Origin: Nocardia fusca NBRC 14340
GTDB taxonomy: Bacteria; Actinomycetota; Actinomycetes; Mycobacteriales; Mycobacteriaceae
Direction of reading: 5' to 3'
Length of the DNA: 64,000 nt
Assembly: GCF_001618425.1 (NCBI RefSeq)
Contig: NZ_BDCU01000018.1
Coordinates: 434,001-498,000 of the forward strand
In this document: positions 39,550-48,284 of the stretch, one piece after another
How positions within the stretch are numbered: position 1 is the first letter of the stretch
Layout: each line of letters opens with the position of its first letter
The notes under the pieces: generated by a model
Database searches by the model: none
What the model was told of the DNA's origin: nothing
The model's input: only the letters and a program-made list of their open reading frames with translations
Translations under genes and position numbers: made by a program

Positions 39550-40556
39550 GCGAATCGGTGGAGATCGAGGCCGCCGGCCGGGTGCTCACCATCACCAACC
39601 CCGCGAAGGTGTACTTCTCCCGCCGGGGCGAAACCAAATTGGATCTGGTGCGCTATTACGAGAGCGTCGCCGAACCGTTCTTCCGGGTCAACGGTGGGCG
39701 GCCGCTGCTGCTGGAGCGATACCCGGACGGCGCGTCCGGTAAGTCCTGGTTCCAGAAGCGGGTGCCGAAATCCGCCCCGGACTGGTTGCACACCGTGGAG
39801 GTCACCACGCCGAACGGAACCACCAGCGACGCACTGGTGGCACACGATCTGGCGCATGTGCTGTGGGCGGTGAACCAGGGTTGCCTCGGCTTCCACGTCT
39901 GGCCCAATACCGTGCCGGATCTGCGGATCGCCGATCAGCTCCGGATCGACCTCGATCCCTCGCCCGGTATCGGCTTCGGCGAACTGCGGACGGCGGCCCG
40001 GCGGACCCGGGAGCTGTGTGATGAGCTCGGTATCGAGACGTGGGTGAAAACCTCCGGTTCGCGTGGCCTGCACCTCTATATCGCGTTGGCACCGCACTGG
40101 GACGGGTACGAGGTCCGCGCCGCGGCCGTGGCCTTGGCGCGCGAACTGGAACGCCGGCACCCCGACGACATCACGGCGCACTGGTGGAAAGAGGAACGCG
40201 GCCGGCGGGTCTTCGTGGACTACAACCAGAACGCTCCGCACAAGACCGTGTTCGGTGCCTGGTGCGTACGCCCGAAGGTCGGCGCGCAGGTGTCCACCCC
40301 GCTGACCTGGGACGAACTCGATACCGTGGTCCCCGAGGACCTGACGATCGCGACGGTACCGGCCCGTCTCGCCGAGTACGGCGATCCCTGGGAGCACCGC
40401 ACACCGCAGAGTATCGAGCCGCTGCTGCGGATGTCCGAACGCGATCTCGCCTCGGGTCTCATGGACGCGCCGTGGCCGCCGCAGTATCCGAAGATGCCGA
40501 ACGAACCGCCGCGGGTGCAGCCCAGCCGAGCCCGCAAACCCGCACCGGAAGGCTGA
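39546..40556 (+). CDS. LigD-type primase-polymerase (Prim-PolC-like)
   Basis: 336 residues from ATG 39546. This is a stand-alone version of the LigD polymerase domain (archaeo-eukaryotic primase superfamily): KVYFSRRGETKLDLVRYYES, LERYPDGASGKSWFQKRVPK, QGCLGFHVWPNT, the metal site RIDLDPSP (Asp135, Asp137), KTSGSRGLHLYIAL and VFVDYNQNAPHKTVFGAW. No ligase or nuclease domain is fused. In mycobacteria the LigC-linked homologue fills short gaps with ribonucleotides for LigC to seal. The overlap with ligC indicates coupled translation. Confidence 0.93.
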   Translation: MSESVEIEAAGRVLTITNPAKVYFSRRGETKLDLVRYYESVAEPFFRVNGGRPLLLERYPDGASGKSWFQKRVPKSAPDWLHTVEVTTPNGTTSDALVAHDLAHVLWAVNQGCLGFHVWPNTVPDLRIADQLRIDLDPSPGIGFGELRTAARRTRELCDELGIETWVKTSGSRGLHLYIALAPHWDGYEVRAAAVALARELERRHPDDITAHWWKEERGRRVFVDYNQNAPHKTVFGAWCVRPKVGAQVSTPLTWDELDTVVPEDLTIATVPARLAEYGDPWEHRTPQSIEPLLRMSERDLASGLMDAPWPPQYPKMPNEPPRVQPSRARKPAPEG

Positions 40557-40580
40557 TCACCCACCGACTGCCGATCCGGC

Positions 40581-41333
40581 TCAGGAGCTCCAGAGCGCCC
40601 AGATCCCGTTTTCGCAGACCAGGGCGTATCCCGCGGCGGTGCGGGCGGTGGCCGTGCCCGTACAGCTCGTGTCTTCGGCTCGGACGGTCTCGGCCACCCG
40701 GTAGGGGCCCGACCACTGATAACCGGTGACCGACGCCGAATCGGTGAGACACAGCAGGGTGCCGCCGTCGGCGGCGATACCGAGCAGTGCCGGTTCGGGA
40801 CAGGCGGTGTCGACCTCGGCGGCCGGTGGGGCCGCGGCAGCCCCGCTCGCGGGCACCGAGGGTTGGGCCGGCGCGCTCCGGCCGGGTGACGAGGTCTGCG
40901 CGCTCGCGGAGGTACCGGCGGCGGACGAGGCGGGGGGCTCGGCCGTACGCTGTCCGCCGGTGACCTCGCCCACCGCGTCATCGAACCGGGAGAACACCCC
41001 ACCGGGCGTATCCCGCGGCAACAGGACCAGCGCCGCCAGCAATGCCACCTCGCCGACGCCGAGCAGTATTGCGGTAGCGGCCATGAAACGGCCGCGGGGA
41101 TGCCCGAACGCGATCAGCCCGAAAACGATCGCCACCGGGAAGACCAGGATGAGCGCGGCCACCAGTGCGACGATCGCGTAGGGATTGACGATCGGACGTT
41201 CGCCGTGGAGAGAGGGCTCCTCGGGCCAATCGTCGTATTCGTCGCGCCGCCGACCGGTGCGCGGCGGTTCCTCGTCCCGGTCCGGTGGAACTTCCGGCCA
41301 GCGCTCACCCGCCCAGCGCTGTGTATATGCCAT
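40581..41333 (-). CDS. DUF4190-type membrane protein with extracytoplasmic tail
   Basis: 250 residues from ATG 41333. An acidic/basic cytoplasmic region (1-48) precedes NPYAIVALVAALILVFPVAI and VFGLIAFGHPRGRFMAATAI, LLGVGEVALLAALVLL, a two- to three-helix hairpin of DUF4190 type. Then come an Ala/Ser/Pro-rich linker (about 135-180) and a C-terminal domain with four cysteines and tryptophans (DTACPEPALLGIAADGGTLL, TSCTGTATARTAAGYALVCE), probably disulfide-linked outside the membrane. Function unknown. Confidence 0.75.
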   Translation of the reverse strand: MAYTQRWAGERWPEVPPDRDEEPPRTGRRRDEYDDWPEEPSLHGERPIVNPYAIVALVAALILVFPVAIVFGLIAFGHPRGRFMAATAILLGVGEVALLAALVLLPRDTPGGVFSRFDDAVGEVTGGQRTAEPPASSAAGTSASAQTSSPGRSAPAQPSVPASGAAAAPPAAEVDTACPEPALLGIAADGGTLLCLTDSASVTGYQWSGPYRVAETVRAEDTSCTGTATARTAAGYALVCENGIWALWSS

Positions 41334-41503
41334 GACCGATCCCTTCGAGCCGCCGTCGGCGCATCCTGGAGCCGTGGACTGTGCCCGGCATCGGAAAGAA
41401 TAAGCCGCGACCGGCCGGCTGTTCCGGTAAATCCCCCTGGCCGGGGTACGGCTGGTCACCACCCGAAACCCCCGGTCTGTCCGCTGTGGCGGGCCACAGC
41501 GGT

Positions 41504-42205
41504 TCAGTTCCCGCGACGCACCCGCGGCAGCGATTCGGTGACCAGAGTGTTCAGCATGTCCACCAGCAGCGCGTGGACCTGATCGCGGGTCATGGTGCCG
41601 CGGGTGAGCCACTCCCGGCCGGCGACCTTCACCAGGCCACCGTAGGCGCGGACCATCGCTCGCCGCGGCTCCTCCGACGCCGCACCGTCGGCAAGACCGA
41701 TCATCACCAGCAGCCGCTGCGCGGCCGCGTCGTCGGCCGCGTCGAGGATCTGCTGCACCTCCGGGTCGTCGCCGACCCCCTCATGACTGGTCACTTTGAC
41801 CCAGGTGCTGCCGTGCTCGGAGATCGTGTCCAGCAACCAGCGCACACTGGCCTCGACCCGTTCCCGGGTGGTACCCGTGGGCACGGCCAACTCGTCGGCG
41901 CGCGGCAGGGTCACCATCCGGCGGACCACCGCGAGATAGAGGTCGCGCTTATTGCCGAAGTAGTGGTTGATCAGACCGCGCGCCACACCGGCACGCTGCG
42001 CCAGTTCGGCCGTGGACACCGCCGCGTACGGACGTTCGCCGAACATCTCGATGGCCTGGGCGAGGATCTGGGCGCGGCGCTCGTCCGGTTCCAACCGGCG
42101 GCGCCGCGGCTGCTCGTCCGTGCCGTTCCCGCCGACCCCGGACGAGCCGGGGTCGGCGCGAATGTCGGTGCCGGGGGCGGGTAGAGGTTCCAGGTCAGAG
42201 CCCAC
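41504..42205 (-). CDS. TetR-family regulator downstream of acyl-CoA dehydrogenase
   Basis: 233 residues from GTG 42205, overlapping the acyl-CoA dehydrogenase stop by 11 bp. The first 38 residues are disordered. The HTH is at about 45-88 (QILAQAIEMFGERPYAAVST, AELAQRAGVARGLINHYFGN, KRDLYLAVVRR). The ligand domain contains WVKVTSHEGVGDDPEVQQIL. The operon arrangement suggests it controls the acyl-CoA dehydrogenase gene in response to an acyl-CoA; this is inference. Confidence 0.9.
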   Translation of the reverse strand: MGSDLEPLPAPGTDIRADPGSSGVGGNGTDEQPRRRRLEPDERRAQILAQAIEMFGERPYAAVSTAELAQRAGVARGLINHYFGNKRDLYLAVVRRMVTLPRADELAVPTGTTRERVEASVRWLLDTISEHGSTWVKVTSHEGVGDDPEVQQILDAADDAAAQRLLVMIGLADGAASEEPRRAMVRAYGGLVKVAGREWLTRGTMTRDQVHALLVDMLNTLVTESLPRVRRGN

Positions 42206-43340
42206 GCGCGATGAGATCCTTCATCACCTCGTTGCTGCCCGCGAGAATGCGCAGCACCCGGGCTCCCGTGTACAGCTGGGAGATGGGGTACTCGGTCATA
42301 TACCCGTAGCCGCCGAAGAGCTGCAGGCAGCGGTCCACGACGACGCCGAGCTGATCGGTGGACCAGTACTTCGACATGGCGGCCGACTGGATATCGAGTT
42401 CTCCGCGCAGGTGCCGGCCGATGCAGTCGTCGAGGAAGACCCGGTTGGTCCGGGCGATGGTCGCGCATTCGGCCAGTTCGAACTTGGTGTTCTGCATGGC
42501 GAACAGCGGTTTACCGAAGGCCTCGCGGCCCTTGGTGTATTCGACGGTCAGTTCGACCGCGCGTTCCATCATCGCCACCGCCATGATGGCGGTGACCAGC
42601 CGCTCCTGGGCCAGCAGTTGCATCATCTGATAGAAGCCCTGGCCCTCGGCGCCACCGAGCAGGTTCGCCGCGGGCACCCGCAGTCCGTCGAAGAACAGTT
42701 CGGCGGTGTCCTGGCCCTTGCCGCCGATCTTGGACAGGATGCGGCCGCGGGTGAAGCCGGGGGTGTCGTCGCCGACCTCGGCGAAGAGCAGCGAGACACC
42801 GGCGGCGCCCTTCTCCGGGTCGGTTTTCGCGGCGATGATGATGCCGTCGCAGAGCCAGCCGTTGGAGATGAAGATCTTCGAACCGGTGATCACGTACTCG
42901 TCGCCTTCGAGGACGGCCCGGGTCTTGATCGCCTGCAGGTCCGATCCGGTGCCCGGCTCGGTCATCCCGATGGACAGCACCATCTCGCCGCTGCTCGCCT
43001 TGGGCAGAATCCGCTTCTTCAGCTCCTCGGACCCGAATTCGGCCAGATAGGGCGCGATGATCGAACTGTGCACCGGGATCCCGAGGGCCCCGTCACCGGC
43101 GCGCACCTGTTCCTCGATGATCGCGGCCTCGTGAGCGAAGCTGCCGCCCCCGCCGCCGAACTCCTCCGGGACCGCCGGGCACAGCAGGCCGAGTTCCCCG
43201 GCACGCCGGTAGAGCGCCTTGTCCGGATGGCCCTGCTCGATGAACTTCTCCTCGTGCGGGACCACCTCCTTCTCGAAGTAGTTGCGCGCGAGTTCCCGTA
43301 CCGCCTCGACCTCGTCGTCGCTCCATGCGGGGCGTGCCAT
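42195..43340 (-). CDS. Acyl-CoA dehydrogenase (long-chain-like)
   Basis: 381 residues. Motifs in order: LGLLCPAVPEEFGGGGGSFA, LSIGMTEPGTGSDLQAIKTR (FAD contact), YVITGSKIFISNGWLCD, and the C-terminal GGYGYMTEYPISQLYTGARV followed by ILAGSNEVMKDLIARGL. There is no glutamate in the usual MCAD position near the C-terminus. LLAQERLVTAIMA in the G helix offers the LCAD/IVD-type catalytic glutamate. It introduces a trans-2,3 double bond into an acyl-CoA, passing electrons to ETF. Substrate chain unknown. It lies upstream of the TetR gene in one operon and is divergent from the SDR gene. Confidence 0.93.
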   Translation of the reverse strand: MARPAWSDDEVEAVRELARNYFEKEVVPHEEKFIEQGHPDKALYRRAGELGLLCPAVPEEFGGGGGSFAHEAAIIEEQVRAGDGALGIPVHSSIIAPYLAEFGSEELKKRILPKASSGEMVLSIGMTEPGTGSDLQAIKTRAVLEGDEYVITGSKIFISNGWLCDGIIIAAKTDPEKGAAGVSLLFAEVGDDTPGFTRGRILSKIGGKGQDTAELFFDGLRVPAANLLGGAEGQGFYQMMQLLAQERLVTAIMAVAMMERAVELTVEYTKGREAFGKPLFAMQNTKFELAECATIARTNRVFLDDCIGRHLRGELDIQSAAMSKYWSTDQLGVVVDRCLQLFGGYGYMTEYPISQLYTGARVLRILAGSNEVMKDLIARGL

Positions 43341-43570
43341 ATCCGCGTCCTCTGTTCGTGATCACCCAGCCCGGCGCCGACGCACCGGATCGTCCGGCAC
43401 CGACTTTCCCGCACTATTGGCGTGATGTCAACGAGCGCGTTCCCACTTGTGGCGACGCAGCCGGAGCCCGTGCCCGGCGGTCCCGGTGGCCCGGCTCCGG
43501 TCGCGCTGCGGCGGTTTTGCCACAATGGTGCGCACGCTTTCCCAGCTCACGAAGGACTTCTTCCGCACCG

Positions 43571-45001
43571 ATGGCCGCGCCCAGTATCGACCCGAACGAC
43601 CTCGCCACCTGTTTGCGCGTTCTCGAACAGGCAGGACAGCTGGACCCCGGTCATCCGGATTCGACCACCGTGCAGCGCGCGGTCGGCCGGATGTTCAAAG
43701 AGCTCAAACGACAGCGGCGCGTCGCCGCCCGGCAGGCGAAACTCGCCGCGGACCGCGCGGTGGTCGCCGCCACGGCCACCGGTTCACCGAACCGGATCGA
43801 TGACGAGACCGCCGGTATCCCGATCAGTTCCAGCACCTCCGGCGCGTCGGCCGGCACGCTCCTGCGCCCCCGCGGCTGCTACATCTGCAAGGAGAAGTAC
43901 ACCCGCGTCGACGCGTTCTACCACCAGCTGTGCCCGGACTGCGCGGCCATGAGCCACGGCCGCCGCGAGGCCCGCACCGACCTGACCGGCCGTCGCGCGC
44001 TGCTCACCGGCGGGCGCGCCAAGATCGGGATGTACATCGCATTGCGGCTGCTGCGCGACGGCGCGCACACGACCATCACCACCCGCTTTCCCAACGACGC
44101 GATCCGCCGCTTCGCCGCCCAGCCCGACAGTGCCGACTGGTTGCACCGGCTGCGCATCGTCGGTATCGACCTCCGGGATCCCGCCCAGGTGGTAGCACTC
44201 GCCGACGATGTCGCAGCTCAGGGACCGCTCGATATCCTCATCAACAACGCCGCGCAGACCGTACGCCGCTCCCCCGGCGCCTACAGCGCCCTGGCCGCCG
44301 CCGAGGACGGGCCGCTGCCCTCCGGCCAGTTGCCCGAGAAGGTGACCTTCGGGCAGACCACCCGCGCCCATCCGACCGCGCTGACCGCCTCGCTGACCCC
44401 CACCTTGGCCGGCGCCGACGTGGCGGAACTGGCCTTGGTGGCGGGGTCTGCCACACCCGAACGCATCGCCCGCGGGGTGGCGATCGACGCCGGTGGCCTG
44501 GTGCCCGACCTCGCGCACACCAACAGTTGGGTGCACACCGTGGGCGAAGTGGACCCGACCGAACTACTCGAAGTCCAGCTGTGCAATTCGGTCGCCCCGT
44601 TCATCCTGGTCTCCCGGTTGCGGCCCGCGCTGGCCGCGGCGCCCGCGCGCCGTAAATACGTGGTGAACGTTTCGGCGATGGAAGGCCAGTTCTCTCGCGG
44701 CTACAAGGGGCCGGGGCATCCGCACACCAATATGGCCAAGGCGGCGCTGAACATGCTGACCCGGACCAGTGCGAAGGAAATGCTGGAAACCGACGGCATC
44801 CTGATGACCGCGGTGGACACCGGCTGGATCACCGACGAACGACCGCACTACACCAAGATCAGGCTCGCCGACGAGGGTTTCCATGCCCCACTGGACCTGG
44901 TAGACGGCGCGGCCCGGGTCTACGACCCGATCGTGCGGGGAGAAGCCGGCGAGGACCTCTACGGCTGTTTCTTGAAGGACTACCGCCCCTCCCCGTGGTA
45001 A
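43571..45001 (+). CDS. Zinc-ribbon SDR-fold protein with altered active site
   Basis: 476 residues from ATG 43571. Residues 1-100 are helical and basic (VGRMFKELKRQRRVAARQAK). A C4 zinc-ribbon CYICKEKY...LCPDC (Cys103, Cys106, Cys121, Cys124) leads into a Rossmann domain with RRALLTGGRAKIGMYIALRL (TGxxxxIG) and GPLDILINNAAQTV (NNA). The active site has a Ser (VNVSAMEG, Ser368) and Lys390, but the residue four before the lysine is Thr386 (HPHTNMAKAA) instead of Tyr. It is about twice the size of a classical SDR. I recognise it as a conserved actinobacterial family but know no substrate. Protein or nucleic-acid binding through the ribbon is possible. Confidence 0.85.
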   Translation: MAAPSIDPNDLATCLRVLEQAGQLDPGHPDSTTVQRAVGRMFKELKRQRRVAARQAKLAADRAVVAATATGSPNRIDDETAGIPISSSTSGASAGTLLRPRGCYICKEKYTRVDAFYHQLCPDCAAMSHGRREARTDLTGRRALLTGGRAKIGMYIALRLLRDGAHTTITTRFPNDAIRRFAAQPDSADWLHRLRIVGIDLRDPAQVVALADDVAAQGPLDILINNAAQTVRRSPGAYSALAAAEDGPLPSGQLPEKVTFGQTTRAHPTALTASLTPTLAGADVAELALVAGSATPERIARGVAIDAGGLVPDLAHTNSWVHTVGEVDPTELLEVQLCNSVAPFILVSRLRPALAAAPARRKYVVNVSAMEGQFSRGYKGPGHPHTNMAKAALNMLTRTSAKEMLETDGILMTAVDTGWITDERPHYTKIRLADEGFHAPLDLVDGAARVYDPIVRGEAGEDLYGCFLKDYRPSPW

Positions 45002-45041
45002 ACCCGGTGCCCTGACACATCCGAGGACATACCCTGGAAGG

Positions 45042-45425
45042 GTGTGGTACCGGCTGATCGCGGATATGGTCGCCGCCCTGCATGTGCTGTTCATCGGCTA
45101 CGTGGTGGCGGGCGGCTTTCTGGCGTGGCGTTTCCCGCGCACCATCTGGTTGCACGGGGCCGCCGCGGCCTGGGGTTTCGGCACGGTGCTGGTCGGCTAC
45201 GACTGCCCGCTCACCTACGCGGAGAACTGGGCCCGGCACCGCGCCGGGGTCTCGGGGTTGCCGCCGGAGGGCTTCATCGACCACTACCTGACCGGAGTGA
45301 TCTATCCGGAGAGCATGCTCGCGGGAGTGCAGCTGCTGGTGGCGGCCTGTGTCCTGGTGTCGTGGGCCGGACTGTGGTGGCGCGCCCGCCACCCGCAGGG
45401 CGCGAGCGCGCGGGTCGCGGGCTGA
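45042..45425 (+). CDS. DUF2784 membrane protein
   Basis: 127 residues from GTG 45042, preceded by GGAAGG. Three or four transmembrane helices (ALHVLFIGYVVAGGFLAWRF; LHGAAAAWGFGTVLVGYDCP; a helix near residue 100). The conserved CPLTYAENWARHRAG and GFIDHYLTGVIYPE are diagnostic of DUF2784, a small integral membrane family of unknown function in many bacteria. It starts 40 bases after the SDR gene on the same strand. Confidence 0.88.
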   Translation: MWYRLIADMVAALHVLFIGYVVAGGFLAWRFPRTIWLHGAAAAWGFGTVLVGYDCPLTYAENWARHRAGVSGLPPEGFIDHYLTGVIYPESMLAGVQLLVAACVLVSWAGLWWRARHPQGASARVAG

Positions 45426-45516
45426 TCGGTGCCCGCCGGTGACGGTGTGATGAAAATCGCTGTGCCATCGGATGACCGTCCGTTCGCCGTGCCCACGGCC
45501 CAGTACTCTCGGTGCG

Positions 45517-46869
45517 GTGGACGTGGGCGCACGGCTGGTCCGTGATTACGAAGACGGGGCAGGCGTCGCCGAGTCGAAACCGGTGGACTGGCCCGACCCC
45601 GGGCAGTACCTCGCCGCCACCCTGCCGGTGTGGGGGCTGGCCGCGGGATCGGTCCAGGCGTTCGCAGCGGCCGCCGATCGGTACCGGCAGGCCACCGGCA
45701 CCACACCGATCCGGCACCGGCTGAACCCCGAACGTATCGCGGCATCCTTCTCGAGTGACCGGTTACTACGGATCGACGGCGCCCCCGTCGAGGGATTTGC
45801 CGACCTGTCCGGATTCTTCCCCACGTTCGACGGCTGGGTGCGCACCCACGCCAACTATCCACATCACCGCGCCCGGCTGCTGGACGCCCTCGAACTCCCC
45901 GCAGACGCGGCGCGCGGACTGGCCGAGGCCCAGATGGCGATGATCCGCGCCGCCGATCTGGAAGAGCTGGCCGCGGCCCGGGGCGCGATCGTGGTCCGGG
46001 TCCGCGACGAAGCGCAGTGGCGGGCCGGGCCACAGGCCGGGGCGGCCGGAGCGGGCCCGCTGGTCGCACTGGTGGAACGCAACGACCGGCGCCGATACAC
46101 GCTGCCCGTATCGGGGACCCCGTACCAGCCACTGCAGGGCGTGCGGGTACTGGATCTGACCCGGGTGATCGCCGGGCCGGTAGCTACCCGCGCACTGGCA
46201 CTGCTCGGCGCCGAGGTCCTGCGGGTGGACCCGCCTCGGCTGCCGGAGATCTCCTGGCAGTACACCGATACCTGCCAGGGCAAATACTCGACCCTGCTGG
46301 ACCTGCGATCGGCCTCCGCGGTCTGGGAGGCGCTACTGGACTCCGCCGATGTGCTGGTCACCGGATATCGCCCGGGCGCGCTGGAAAGGCTGGGCCTCAC
46401 CGGGCGGCCGGGGCTCGTACACGCCCGGGTGAGCGCCTGGGGTTTCACGGGGCCGTGGGCGGGCCGACGCGGTTTCGACAGCATCGTGCAGGCGGCGACC
46501 GGAATCGCGGTGATCGAGGGGGCGTCCGCGGTGCCCGGCGCGCTGCCCGCGCAGGCGCTCGATCACGCCTCCGGCTACTTGCTCGCGGCCGGAATCGTCG
46601 ACGCGCTCGCCGCCCGCACAGGCGACGGCCGCGGCCGTGATGTGCGGGTGTCGCTGGCCCGGACCGCGACCTGGTTGCTCTCCGAACGAGGCCGTACCCC
46701 CGGTCATGCGGCGCCGGCGGTACCCGGCCCGGGTAACACCGTGGTCCACGGCCAGGTTGTCAGCGCGGCACCGGTGTTGGCCGAGTTTCCGGATTACCCC
46801 TTCCCGGCGCCGGGCTACGGTCGTGCCGAGCCCCGCTGGGCGGACAAGCCGGTACCCGAGCACCACTGA
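45517..46869 (+). CDS. CaiB/BaiF-type CoA-transferase (atypical, long N-terminus)
   Basis: 450 residues from GTG 45517. Residues 1-215 contain a partial first copy of the fold (LPVWGLAAGSVQAFAAAADR, YPHHRARLLDALELPADAAR). The canonical part starts at LQGVRVLDLTRVIAGPVATR, with ALLGAEVLRVDPPRLPEISW, DVLVTGYRPGALERLGL and GFTGPWAGRRGFDSIVQAAT. QALDHASGYLLAAGIVDALA supplies the probable aspartyl nucleophile. The fold is shortened at the C-terminus. This arrangement is the actinobacterial 'acyl-CoA transferase' subgroup; substrate unknown. An in-frame ATG at 45472 gives a 15-residue longer alternative. Confidence 0.85.
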   Translation: MDVGARLVRDYEDGAGVAESKPVDWPDPGQYLAATLPVWGLAAGSVQAFAAAADRYRQATGTTPIRHRLNPERIAASFSSDRLLRIDGAPVEGFADLSGFFPTFDGWVRTHANYPHHRARLLDALELPADAARGLAEAQMAMIRAADLEELAAARGAIVVRVRDEAQWRAGPQAGAAGAGPLVALVERNDRRRYTLPVSGTPYQPLQGVRVLDLTRVIAGPVATRALALLGAEVLRVDPPRLPEISWQYTDTCQGKYSTLLDLRSASAVWEALLDSADVLVTGYRPGALERLGLTGRPGLVHARVSAWGFTGPWAGRRGFDSIVQAATGIAVIEGASAVPGALPAQALDHASGYLLAAGIVDALAARTGDGRGRDVRVSLARTATWLLSERGRTPGHAAPAVPGPGNTVVHGQVVSAAPVLAEFPDYPFPAPGYGRAEPRWADKPVPEHH

Positions 46870-46920
46870 ATTTCACAGGCCAACCGGAGCCGCCGGGCGG
46901 GCCGACCGCCGTACGGGCTC

Positions 46921-47253
46921 TCAGAGACCGGTCGCGAGCCGTACCACGACCTTGTCCTGGGTGATCTCCTGCACCGTCAAGTTCATGCCCTGGACCGAAC
47001 CTGTCTCTCCCACGGGCACCGTGACCGGCTGGCCCCCCACCGCCAGGGTCACGACATTGCCTTCCACGGCGGTGAGTTCGGTATCCACTCCCAGCACGCT
47101 GATCTTGGCTTCCACACCGCGTTCGAAAGTCACGGTGCACCCGCTGACCTCGCATTCGCTGCGCGCCCCCGGTCCCGTTGCGGTACAGGCGGATACCCCC
47201 AGCGACAAGGCGGCAACGAGCAGGAAGGCGGCGGTCGACCGTCGAGCAGACAT
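46921..47253 (-). CDS. Small lipoprotein of unknown function
   Basis: 110 residues from ATG 47253. A signal with lipobox (TAAFLLVAALSLGVSACTAT) gives an acylated Cys23. The mature part (ECEVSGCTVTFERGVEAKIS, VLGVDTELTAVEGNVVTLAV, MNLTVQEITQDKVVVRLA) is entirely beta-strand-like, with a short CEVSGC loop that may form a disulfide. No family is recognised. It lies just beyond the 3' end of the GlxA-type regulator gene, on the same strand. Confidence 0.7.
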   Translation of the reverse strand: MSARRSTAAFLLVAALSLGVSACTATGPGARSECEVSGCTVTFERGVEAKISVLGVDTELTAVEGNVVTLAVGGQPVTVPVGETGSVQGMNLTVQEITQDKVVVRLATGL

Positions 47254-47309
47254 GCCGACAGTGTAAGGAGCGCACTGCTCATCGCCCACCGGAATCGGAC
47301 GAATCACCC

Positions 47310-48284
47310 TCACCAGGGGATTCGGTGAGCACGGATCTCGGCCAGGGACAGGCCGCGGCGCCGACGGGCGAGCGCGCGCAGTGCGCTCGCGTTGACATAG
47401 CCGACTTCGCGGGCGACGGCCTCTACGGTCAGACCGGTCGTCCTGAGCAACCGGCCGGCACGATCCAATCGGATATCGTCAGCGAAATCCTTGGGCGACA
47501 TACCGAGCGCGGATCGGGTGGCGCGTTGCAGGCTGCGTTCGGTGACACCCAGTTCACGCGCAGCGGTGGAGATCAGGAACTGTTCCGAGATGTGCTCACG
47601 CACCCAGCGTTCGTAACCGACGATCAGCGGGTTGCCCCGGGCGACGACTTCCGGGATGGCATAGGGGGCCTGACTGGTCCGATCATCGACCGCGAGGTAC
47701 CGTCTCGTCCGCTCCGCCAGTTCCGGGCTGGTGCGATACACCAGCGATAGCGCCATATCCATATGGGACAGGGACGCACCGGCGGTCGTCACTCCGTCGT
47801 CGTGGCAGACAATGCTCCGCTCGTCCAGATCGACTCCTGGATAGCGTTTGCGGAAGCTGGCGCCGAGCCACCAGCTGGTGGTCGCCGATATACCCTCGAG
47901 CGCTCCCGCCTCGGCCAAGAAGAATGTTCCGGTGCACGCCGCGGAGAGATGTACCCCACGGGCACGCGCGCCGCGGATGTGGTCTACCAGCCATGCGTTG
48001 CCGGGCGCGGAGACCAGTTCGACCAGCGGGCCGGGTTCCAGTACATTCACCGCGGCGACAGCGACCGCGTCGAAGGGTTCGGAGATTTCACTCAGCGGGG
48101 TGGTCGGCACCAGGTTCCCGCTTCCCGATCGCACCGTCGGACCCGAGGACACGGTACGAACCTTCCATGCGGCAGGCGGATGCTCCAGTTCTCCGCGCAG
48201 GGCGTTGGCTGTGCTGAACACACCGAGTAGAGCGCCGAGCCCGAGTTCGCCCACACCGTCCACCACGAAAATGCCCACTTCCAC
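47310..48284 (-). CDS. GlxA-family AraC-type regulator (intact copy)
   Basis: About 324 residues from GTG 48284, chosen by alignment with the paralogue at 53451-54427, which starts with MRLAVFVVDG where this one reads VEVGIFVVDG. The N-terminal DJ-1/PfpI-like amidotransferase domain (to about 190) includes FVVDGVGELGLGALLGVFST, HLSAACTGTFFLAEAGALEG and TTSWWLGASFRKRYPGVDLD, with the nucleophile-elbow Cys in AACTG. The C-terminal AraC domain has two HTHs (FLISTAARELGVTERSLQRA; GLTVEAVAREVGYVNASALR, ending GLSLAEIRAHRIPW). Such regulators sense nitrogenous metabolites. Divergent P450-related genes lie beyond 48900. Confidence 0.92.
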   Translation of the reverse strand: MEVGIFVVDGVGELGLGALLGVFSTANALRGELEHPPAAWKVRTVSSGPTVRSGSGNLVPTTPLSEISEPFDAVAVAAVNVLEPGPLVELVSAPGNAWLVDHIRGARARGVHLSAACTGTFFLAEAGALEGISATTSWWLGASFRKRYPGVDLDERSIVCHDDGVTTAGASLSHMDMALSLVYRTSPELAERTRRYLAVDDRTSQAPYAIPEVVARGNPLIVGYERWVREHISEQFLISTAARELGVTERSLQRATRSALGMSPKDFADDIRLDRAGRLLRTTGLTVEAVAREVGYVNASALRALARRRRGLSLAEIRAHRIPW

